A stretch of DNA of 6,233 bases, from the NCBI GenBank assembly GCA_003647385.1, contig QMMT01000140.1, positions 1 through 6,233 of the forward strand, in the 5' to 3' direction. The number at the start of each line of letters is the position of its first letter. Within the stretch, counting starts at the first letter, position 1. Of the stretch, positions 1 to 5,512 are shown one piece after another. The notes below the pieces were generated by a model. That model was given only the letters and a program-made list of their open reading frames with translations. It did not search any database and was not told the origin of the DNA. The DNA comes from Deltaproteobacteria bacterium. GTDB lineage: Bacteria; Desulfobacterota; Desulfobacteria; Desulfobacterales; Desulfobacteraceae. The position numbers were made by a program, and so were the translations under genes.

Positions 1-533
1 ATGTACTGATCTTGAAGGGATTGGAATTCTTAAGGATCGCCAGGGATAAAATCGAAAGCGATCAGCAGCCTTCAAAGCTGTTTTTTCAAAAAGCAGTTTC
101 TTTTTTTCGGAACTATGCAGATAAATTCCACCACTATAAAGAAGAGTTCCTCATGTTTGGATTTCTTGCCCAAAAAAAGGAAGGCCAACTGGATCTTGAG
201 ATTGGATCACTTCGCCATCAACATGAAATTGGGCGACAATTTTTAACAAGACTGGAAAAATCCATTAATGGTTATGAAATGGAAAATGAGATTGCCATAA
301 CCAGTCTTTTGGAAAACCTGGCTTCTTTTATATCTGTTTTAAGCCGGCATATATTTAAAGAAGACAATCTGTTTTTTCCTATGGTGGAACATGAGTTGTC
401 TCTTGATGAAAAAACCACTCTTTTTGAGCAGTTTGAACTTGAAGAAGAAAAATTAAACTCAAAGAATTCCATAAGAAACAACCTTGAGCTGCTAAAAGAA
501 ATGGAAAAATTAATTGGCATGAACGAGAAATGA
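1..533 (+). CDS. Hemerythrin-like (HHE) domain protein, 5' partial
   Basis: Cytosolic four-helix-bundle protein of the hemerythrin/HHE family, which bind a non-haem di-iron centre and are used to sense, carry or detoxify O2, NO or peroxide. Numbering from the TTG at 12, likely iron ligands are H40/H41 with E44/E45 (motif HHYKEE), H71 (HQHEIGR) and H113 with E117 (HIFKED), followed by the typical LFFPM-like turn. The reading frame is open to the window edge (GTA CTG ATC before the TTG). The family normally starts with an E-H-x-x-I-L helix, and the split codon at bases 1-2 (NAT) could be that His, so the TTG is probably not the true start and some 10-15 residues are missing. It lies 26 nt upstream of the two-CW kinase with no visible promoter or terminator between, so co-transcription is likely. 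The family call is confident; ligand and role are not known. Confidence 0.8.
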   Translation, partial: VLILKGLEFLRIARDKIESDQQPSKLFFQKAVSFFRNYADKFHHYKEEFLMFGFLAQKKEGQLDLEIGSLRHQHEIGRQFLTRLEKSINGYEMENEIAITSLLENLASFISVLSRHIFKEDNLFFPMVEHELSLDEKTTLFEQFELEEEKLNSKNSIRNNLELLKEMEKLIGMNEK

Positions 534-559
534 CTATCTTTAACCAAGGATAGGCTTTT

Positions 560-2029
560 ATGGTGAAAAAAAGAATAAATTGCTGGGAGTATCATCGCTG
601 CGGGCGTGAACCAGGAGGAAAAAACGTTCTTACTCTTGGCATTTGCCCTGCGGCAATTGATAAATCATATGATGGGATCAACTCGGGAAAATGCGCCGGG
701 AGATTTTGCTGGGCTATCGCAGGCACCTTTTGCGAAGGAAAAATTCAAGGGACTTATGCTGAGAAACAAACCTCCTGCCAGGACTGTGATTTCTTTAATA
801 TCGTTCTTGCAGAAGAAGGCACATTAAATCTCAGGACCAAATTTCTTCGGTTTCTTCCACCCTATACCCGACATTCTATCCTCAATAGCCTGGATTTGAA
901 AATAATTAAAAAATCAGAGCGGTTTGTTTCACAAGGAGATGAAACCAGTGAGGCATATATCATCCAAAGAGGATCATGCATTCTGTTTGTTGAAAAAAAT
1001 GGAAGCCATCACCCTGTCGATCACAGGGGGGAAGGTGATATTTTAAATATGTCTGCCTTGTTCACAGGGGAGTCAGCCAATTCACATATTGAAGCTGAGA
1101 CCGATATGGACCTTTGGGTGTTGAAAAAGTCAATTTTTGAAAAAATACCTAAAAATGATCCAGATCTGTACAAATTTCTAACTGAAATTGTTGCAGACCG
1201 GTTTGATTCTCAAAGACCTATTTCTGATCGGACCATTGGCCGCTATGTTGCAACAGATATTATTGGTAGAGGCGGATATTCGATTGTTTATAAAGGATTT
1301 GATTCTTCTACCAATCTACCTGTGGCCATTAAAATGCTGAGACATAATATGTTTATGGATTCTGATTTTTTAAATAAATTTAGGAATGAAGCCAAAATAG
1401 TTGCTCGCTTTCATCATGATAATATTTTAACCGTGTTTGATATAAATGAGCGGTTTCAAACCGCATTTATCATTATGGAATATTTGGATGGAGAATCTAT
1501 TCGGGCTATATTAGAGCGAAAAAAAAGGATTGTGCCCAAAGAAGCAATAATTTTTCTGATTCAAGTCTGTAAGGCAATTGACTACGCATACAAACAAGGG
1601 GTCCTGCACAAGGACATTAACCCTGAAAATCTAATGGTCATTGGTCAAACCCGAATAAAACTTCTTGATTTTGGTCTGGCAAGCTTTATTCATGAAGAAG
1701 ATGATTTTCTGGATGGTACTTTTTCATATCTTGCTCCTGAAATTTTAAAGGGAGAAGGTGCAAGCCTGAAAAGCGAAATCTATTCATTGGGAATAACAGC
1801 TTTTGAGATGGTTCTTGGTAAAAGGCCATATCCTGAATCAAATTCAGCAGTTTTTGTTAAAATGCGTTGCAAGGAAGAAATTCCAGATCCAAAGAATATT
1901 CTGCCTGGTCTTCCCGATTCTTTGCGCAAATTTATTGTCAAGGCTTGTCGGTTGAAACCAGATGAAAGATATGCTGATCTGGATGAAGCTATAACTGATC
2001 TGGACAACGCTATGAAAGAGAGATATTAA
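560..2029 (+). CDS. Two-CW domain / cNMP-binding-like / Ser/Thr protein kinase
   Basis: Soluble 489-residue protein kinase with no membrane segment, expected to transfer ATP gamma-phosphate to Ser/Thr of unknown targets. Residues 7-79 are a two-CW cysteine domain (C8-W9, C14, C29, C50-W51, C58, C73, C76). Residues about 94-214 have the cyclic-nucleotide-binding fold, but the usual G-E pair and Arg of the phosphate cassette are replaced (N163, M164, A173), so cNMP binding is doubtful. Residues about 228-487 are the kinase: glycine loop GRGGYSIVYKG (236-246), K258, helix-C E277, catalytic loop HKDINPEN with D352 and N357, DFG 370-372, APE 392-394 and R470. Unusual residues are K351 (normally R), N354 (normally K) and E406 (normally D in subdomain IX). 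The start is an ATG with AAGGA at 546-550, 9 nt upstream. The stop abuts the phosphatase start, so the two are probably translationally coupled. The input signal is unknown; the kinase call is firm. Confidence 0.93.
   Translation: MVKKRINCWEYHRCGREPGGKNVLTLGICPAAIDKSYDGINSGKCAGRFCWAIAGTFCEGKIQGTYAEKQTSCQDCDFFNIVLAEEGTLNLRTKFLRFLPPYTRHSILNSLDLKIIKKSERFVSQGDETSEAYIIQRGSCILFVEKNGSHHPVDHRGEGDILNMSALFTGESANSHIEAETDMDLWVLKKSIFEKIPKNDPDLYKFLTEIVADRFDSQRPISDRTIGRYVATDIIGRGGYSIVYKGFDSSTNLPVAIKMLRHNMFMDSDFLNKFRNEAKIVARFHHDNILTVFDINERFQTAFIIMEYLDGESIRAILERKKRIVPKEAIIFLIQVCKAIDYAYKQGVLHKDINPENLMVIGQTRIKLLDFGLASFIHEEDDFLDGTFSYLAPEILKGEGASLKSEIYSLGITAFEMVLGKRPYPESNSAVFVKMRCKEEIPDPKNILPGLPDSLRKFIVKACRLKPDERYADLDEAITDLDNAMKERY
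577..796 (+). other. Two-CW cysteine domain, copy 1 (kinase N-terminus)
   Basis: Encodes kinase residues 7-79. Its skeleton is N-C-W-E, C14, C29-P-A, G-R-x-C-W, A-G-T-F-C, G-T-Y-A-E-K, S-C-x-x-C. By hand count about 38 of the first 82 residues match the phosphatase copy in an ungapped alignment. The DNA keeps a 12-base identity at the start (AAATTGCTGGGA, 577-588 and 2047-2058). This copy lacks the Cys at position 26 but has one at 45. Such a cysteine set suggests metal, Fe-S or redox chemistry, which the sequence alone cannot decide. Confidence 0.75.
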
Positions 2030-3040
2030 ATGCCTTCCAAAAAATTAAATTGCTGGGAATTTATGAAATGCAATCGTGGGCCGGCTAATGCCAGAGATAA
2101 AAATTGTAATATTTGTCCTGCCACTCTTAATTCTTCCCTTAATGGTCTTAATGAAGGAGAAAAATCAGGAAGAGCCTGCTGGCTTGTTGCAGGAACTTTT
2201 TGTAACAAAAAGGTATCGGGCACCTATGCAGAAAAAATTGAATCCTGCAGGCGTTGTGCGTTTTACAAAGAAGTAAACAAGAAATCCGGGCAGACACAAT
2301 TGAGTATTGAAAATGTTGATATTTTTTGTTTCACCCATCTGGGAAGACTCCTAAAGACCAATGAGGACAGGTATCTTGTCCGTCAGATGAATGATAAGTC
2401 GTTGCTTTTAGCCGTTGCAGACGGTTTGGGGGGTGATGTCTCAAGTGATTTTGCCGCAGAAATTGTAAAAGCAAAGTTGGCGGGTATCCAAAAATTAACA
2501 AATGGAAAGGAAAAACAGGAACTTGAGCAAATGGTCCTGGATATGGATATGATTATCAGCAATAAGGCTGAAAGATCACCGGAACTGGAAGGCATGGCAA
2601 CGACGCTTGTCTGTGCTATTCTTAAAAAAGACCATATCCACTGGGTCAATGTGGGTGATTCGCGTTTATATCTTTTAAGGAACAAAGAACTGGTACAAGT
2701 TACCCAGGACCAGACGCTTGCAAAGTTTCTAATCGAAGAAGGAGAGCTTACACCTGAAAAGGCAAAGGATCATTATTCCTATGATCTTCTGGATCAATGT
2801 ATTGGCTATGGCGAGTGCGAACCGGAAACAGCAACATTTAAGGTCAAAAAAGGTGATTTATTAATACTATCAACTGACGGGCTTCACAAAATGGTATCAA
2901 AAAAAACAATCCTATCCATAGTAACTGCTAAAACTTCCATAGAGGTCAAAACAAAGGCATTAACACAGGCGGCCCTGGATTCAGGTGGTAAAGACAACAT
3001 TACGATTGTTTTAGCGAATATAAACAAAATCCTGAAATAA
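2030..3040 (+). CDS. Two-CW domain / PPM (PP2C)-type Ser/Thr phosphatase
   Basis: Soluble 336-residue metal-dependent protein phosphatase, probably reversing the phosphorylation made by the kinase encoded just upstream. Residues 7-79 form a two-CW domain (C8-W9, C14, C26, C29, C50-W51, C58, C73, C76), aligning without gaps to that of the kinase. Residues about 97-334 are a compact bacterial Stp/PstP-like PPM domain: NED 111-113, VADGLGG with D131-G132, GMATTLV 188-194, VGDSRLYLL with D210, STDGL with D283-G284 and GKDNITIV with D322-N323, so the metal-binding acidic residues are all present. In the first motif the usual Asp and phosphate-contacting Arg (D-x-G-x-x-R-x-x-N-E-D) read H103 and L108; R106 may substitute. 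The ATG follows the kinase stop with no gap, and a weak purine-rich site (about 2013-2021) inside the kinase gene could serve as RBS. Opposite-strand coaD readthrough overlaps its last 157 bases. Pairing with the kinase is inferred from adjacency and the shared domain. Confidence 0.93.
   Translation: MPSKKLNCWEFMKCNRGPANARDKNCNICPATLNSSLNGLNEGEKSGRACWLVAGTFCNKKVSGTYAEKIESCRRCAFYKEVNKKSGQTQLSIENVDIFCFTHLGRLLKTNEDRYLVRQMNDKSLLLAVADGLGGDVSSDFAAEIVKAKLAGIQKLTNGKEKQELEQMVLDMDMIISNKAERSPELEGMATTLVCAILKKDHIHWVNVGDSRLYLLRNKELVQVTQDQTLAKFLIEEGELTPEKAKDHYSYDLLDQCIGYGECEPETATFKVKKGDLLILSTDGLHKMVSKKTILSIVTAKTSIEVKTKALTQAALDSGGKDNITIVLANINKILK
2047..2266 (+). other. Two-CW cysteine domain, copy 2 (phosphatase N-terminus)
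   Basis: Encodes phosphatase residues 7-79, aligned without gaps to copy 1, with cysteines at 8, 14, 26, 29, 50, 58, 73 and 76. Unlike copy 1 it has a C-x-x-C pair at 26-29 and no Cys at 45. A short linker (about 80-96) leads into the phosphatase domain. Presence of the same module on two unrelated catalytic domains in one operon implies a shared ligand, shared partner or mutual docking; this is inference. Confidence 0.75.
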
Positions 3041-3570
3041 AAAAAATCTTGATTTAAATCAATTGCTTTTTTTTGGGGGGGGTATTTCTCCAACATTTTT
3101 TGATGGACGGCTTTTGGTACCATATCACTGATGTCTCCGCCAAACTGTGCCGCTTCTTTAATAATGGAAGAACTGGTGAAAATCCATCTGAATCCGGTCA
3201 TTAAAAATACAGATTGAACTTCCTTGTTCAATTTTCTATTCATCAATGCCATTTGAAATTCGCTTTCAAAATCAGAGATGGCTCGCATGCCTCTAATAAT
3301 GGCTACGGCATTTTTCATTTTTGCATAATCCACAAGAAGTCCGCCAAAAGAATCTACCAGAACGGATTTTGTGCCGTTAAAGCTTTGTTTGATCATCACA
3401 ACTCTTTCATCCATGGTAAATAATGATTTTTTAGACGGATTATGCAGCACAGCTATAATAACCTGATCAAAAATTTCCAGAGCGCGTTCAATAATATCAA
3501 TATGACCGTTTGTTAAGGGGTCAAAAGAACCGGGATAGATTGCAATTTTACTTATTTTTTTGTCTGCCAT
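2884..3570 (-). CDS. coaD: Phosphopantetheine adenylyltransferase CoaD, with probable frameshifted 3' end
   Basis: CoaD joins ATP and 4'-phosphopantetheine to give dephospho-CoA and pyrophosphate, the penultimate step of coenzyme A synthesis, in the cytosol. The nucleotidyltransferase motifs are clear: YPGSFDPLTNGH (residues 12-23, with T-x-G-H), the K47-K48 region, IIRGMRAISDFESE (91-104) and TSSS (132-135). Residues 1-163, at 3082-3570, match a complete CoaD, whose usual length is about 160-170. In the frame as given the ORF continues about 63 more codons to 2884, antisense into the phosphatase gene, giving 228 residues. The break falls at eight C then eight A (coding strand; 3067-3082). 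One base fewer would stop at 3054-3056 (171 residues); one more would stop at 3059-3061 (170). The tail is thus probably a sequence error or slippage product. The ATG has AAGGA at 3581-3585, 10 nt upstream, and lies 16 nt after rsmD. Confidence 0.93.
   Translation of the reverse strand: MADKKISKIAIYPGSFDPLTNGHIDIIERALEIFDQVIIAVLHNPSKKSLFTMDERVVMIKQSFNGTKSVLVDSFGGLLVDYAKMKNAVAIIRGMRAISDFESEFQMALMNRKLNKEVQSVFLMTGFRWIFTSSSIIKEAAQFGGDISDMVPKAVHQKMLEKYPPQKKAIDLNQDFFYFRILFIFAKTIVMLSLPPESRAACVNAFVLTSMEVLAVTMDRIVFFDTIL
3040..3074. terminator. Possible weak bidirectional terminator between converging operons
   Basis: The short gap between the phosphatase stop and the conserved end of coaD holds a perfect 14-bp palindrome, TTGATTTAAATCAA at 3049-3062. 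It is preceded by an A tract (to 3046) and followed by TTGC and a tract of eight T (3067-3074). A and T tracts could extend the stem, and each strand would carry a U tract, as expected of a terminator shared by convergent operons. The stem is almost entirely A/T and has no natural loop, so folding would be weak. Assignment rests mainly on position. Confidence 0.35.
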
Positions 3571-3586
3571 GAATGACTCATCCTTT

Positions 3587-4129
3587 TTAAATTTTGTTAA
3601 TAAAGGAAATTATTGTTTTTGAGTATTTTTTTTGTCTGTAAATGTCAAGGGCCAAACGTCTAATTTGAAGATTTTCTTTAAAGGATTGTTCTGCAATGAT
3701 GATGCAATTTTTATCTAAAATATCCATAAATGACTTTTTTTGAAGGGTTAGTTCAATATACCCCTTTCCATAGGGCGGATCAATGAATACAATGTCAAAT
3801 AGTTGTCCATACAGGCTTTTGGGAAGGGGTCCTTTTGCAATGTCATAACCGATAACAAAGGATTTTTCTTTAAAACGGCAACGGTCTATGTTCTGATGAA
3901 TAATATCGCAGGATTGATCAATGAATGTGACATGACGGGCGCCACGGCTTAGGGCTTCTATGCCCAGAGCACCAGTCCCGGCAAAAAGATCAAGCACCCT
4001 TGCCTTTTGTACTTTTGGTCCTAAAATATTAAAAACAGCTTCTCTTACTCGATCAGATGTGGGACGGATTTGTTGATGATCTATTTTAACAAGTTTTCTG
4101 CCCCTGCAACTGCCACTGATAATTCTCAT
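3587..4129 (-). CDS. rsmD: 16S rRNA (guanine(966)-N(2))-methyltransferase RsmD
   Basis: S-adenosylmethionine-dependent methyltransferase that modifies G966 of 16S rRNA during assembly of the small ribosomal subunit. At 180 residues it has normal family length. It begins with the family-typical MRIISG.RGRKL, followed by the RPTSDRVREAVFN motif (22-34), the AdoMet-binding motif DLFAGTGALGIEALSRGA (47-64), D71 at the end of the second strand, and the catalytic FIDPPYG motif (115-121) that positions the target amine. The start is fixed by the conserved N-terminus although no clear Shine-Dalgarno precedes it. The ATG lies only 6 nt after the ntrX stop, so translation probably depends on coupling. 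coaD follows after 16 nt; rsmD-coaD is a common bacterial pair. Family and function are confident by motif recognition. Confidence 0.94.
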   Translation of the reverse strand: MRIISGSCRGRKLVKIDHQQIRPTSDRVREAVFNILGPKVQKARVLDLFAGTGALGIEALSRGARHVTFIDQSCDIIHQNIDRCRFKEKSFVIGYDIAKGPLPKSLYGQLFDIVFIDPPYGKGYIELTLQKKSFMDILDKNCIIIAEQSFKENLQIRRLALDIYRQKKYSKTIISFINKI

Positions 4130-4135
4130 AAGGTT

Positions 4136-5482
4136 TTAAGCAATATTTTTTTTAATATATTTTACGGTCGTTCCAAGTTTTTTAGCAGCAGATGCCATGT
4201 CCCCGCCCTCCTGGGAAAGTGTTTGCTCTATAAATTGTTTTTCAAATCGTTTTTTAGCCAGGGATAGATTATCCTCATAAAGGAAAAGGTTTCTGTCGAT
4301 AAATTCAGCTGGCCTGCATTCCGGGTTATAGGGCTGGGGAATATCTGCCACATCGATATGGTCTTTTTCTACCATAATTGAAAGCCGCTCCATAAGGTTT
4401 TTCAACTCCCTTACATTGCCCGGCCATTCATAGGCAGTAAGAAGCTTGAGAGTGTTTTCAGAAACAGTTTTCTTTTTTTCGGAAGAATGCTCGGATAATT
4501 TTTCAAGAAATGTGTCCATAAGTATTGGAATATCTTCTTTTCTTTCCCTTAAAGGTGGTACTTGAATGGGTATCACGTTAAGCCTGAAATAGAGATCTTT
4601 TCGAAAATTGCCTGTTTCAATCTCCTTTTCAAGATCTTTGTTTGATGAAGCAATGAGACGAACATCCACGTGAAGGGTTCTTCCACCACCGATTCTTTGA
4701 AATGTTTTTGACTCAAGGGCTCTTAAAATTTTAGCCTGGGTATTGATATTCATATCCCCGATTTCATCAAGAAAGAGTGTTCCCCCGGAGGCAAGTTCAA
4801 ATTTGCCTTTGTTTTTTGAAGTCGCTTCTTCAAAAGCGCCTTTTTCATGGCCAAAGAGTTCACTGTCAAGATTTTCTTCAGGGATGGCCGCACAATTGAT
4901 GATGATAAAGGGTTGTTCCGGCCTTCTGCTAAATTGATGAAGGGTTCTGGCAACCATTTCTTTTCCTGTACCGTTTTCTCCTGTAATCAGGATAGAAGCA
5001 TCCGAGGGAGCTGAACTCATGATTTCTCCATATAGTTTTTGGACGGCGGGACTGGTTCCGGTAATTGAATTTTTTTCGATGCTTTTTTTGCGCAGATATA
5101 TGTTTTCTTCTTCAAGTTTTCTAAAGTTTAAGGCATTATTAATGGTCACCATGATCTTATCAATGGACAATGGTTTTTCTAAAAAATCATAAGCCCCTGA
5201 TTTTGTAGCATCAACTGCAGATTCAATGGTTCCATGGCCTGTAATCATAACAACAGGAAGATTGGGCGCTATTTTTTTTATTTCCTTTAAGGTTTCAATC
5301 CCATCCATTCCCGGCATCCAGATATCTAAAAGAACTATATCAGGAGATTCGGTTTCAATTTTTTTTAATGCTTCATAGCCGTTAAAAGCATGCATGACTT
5401 CAAATCCGTCGTCTGACAGAATCCCTTCAAGGGATTCTATGATGGTGATTTCATCATCAACGATTAAAACAGCAGGATACAT
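4136..5482 (-). CDS. ntrX: NtrX-type sigma-54 AAA+ response regulator with altered GAFTGA loop
   Basis: Cytosolic two-component response regulator, partner of the histidine kinase encoded just upstream. The receiver domain (about 3-118) has D9-D10, phospho-acceptor D53, T81 and K103. The AAA+ domain (about 139-385) has Walker A GENGTGKE (168-175), Walker B LFLDEIGD (236-243), candidate arginine-finger residues R294 and R300, and WPGNVREL (353-360). A Fis-type helix-turn-helix lies at about 406-448 and ends a few residues earlier than usual. The sigma-54 contact loop, normally GAFTGA, reads GAFEEA at 215-220, so activation of sigma-54 polymerase is uncertain although ATPase motifs are intact. 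The ATG has a strong AGGAG at 5491-5495, 8 nt upstream, and lies 30 nt after the ntrY stop. NtrX is preferred over NtrC because of the NtrY-type kinase neighbour. Target genes cannot be told from this window. Confidence 0.88.
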   Translation of the reverse strand: MYPAVLIVDDEITIIESLEGILSDDGFEVMHAFNGYEALKKIETESPDIVLLDIWMPGMDGIETLKEIKKIAPNLPVVMITGHGTIESAVDATKSGAYDFLEKPLSIDKIMVTINNALNFRKLEEENIYLRKKSIEKNSITGTSPAVQKLYGEIMSSAPSDASILITGENGTGKEMVARTLHQFSRRPEQPFIIINCAAIPEENLDSELFGHEKGAFEEATSKNKGKFELASGGTLFLDEIGDMNINTQAKILRALESKTFQRIGGGRTLHVDVRLIASSNKDLEKEIETGNFRKDLYFRLNVIPIQVPPLRERKEDIPILMDTFLEKLSEHSSEKKKTVSENTLKLLTAYEWPGNVRELKNLMERLSIMVEKDHIDVADIPQPYNPECRPAEFIDRNLFLYEDNLSLAKKRFEKQFIEQTLSQEGGDMASAAKKLGTTVKYIKKNIA

Positions 5483-5512
5483 ATTTTTTTCTCCTGTTAT
5501 TATTAAAAATAT

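Noticed and set aside
1..9. ATG at position 1 as a gene start
   Set aside because: It reads ATG TAC TGA, stops after two codons and is out of frame with the hemerythrin gene.
12..14. TTG as the start of the hemerythrin gene
   Set aside because: The frame stays open to the window edge and the hemerythrin family needs an E-H motif just before this point, so the true start lies outside the window.
272..595. 107-codon open frame on the - strand
   Set aside because: Antisense to the hemerythrin gene, Ser/Phe-rich low-complexity translation, no family resemblance; a shadow frame.
606..827. 73-codon open frame on the + strand inside the kinase gene
   Set aside because: Lies within the conserved two-CW coding region in another frame and resembles no known protein.
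2026..2223. 65-codon open frame on the - strand over the phosphatase start
   Set aside because: Antisense shadow of the two-CW domain with no recognisable features.
2884..3060. A new C-terminal domain of CoaD
   Set aside because: The tail is the antisense of conserved phosphatase codons and begins exactly at a C8-A8 run after the normal end of CoaD, so a frame error is the simpler explanation.
3075..3082. Run of eight G on the + strand as a G-quadruplex
   Set aside because: There is one G run only, with no further G tracts nearby to form a four-stranded structure.
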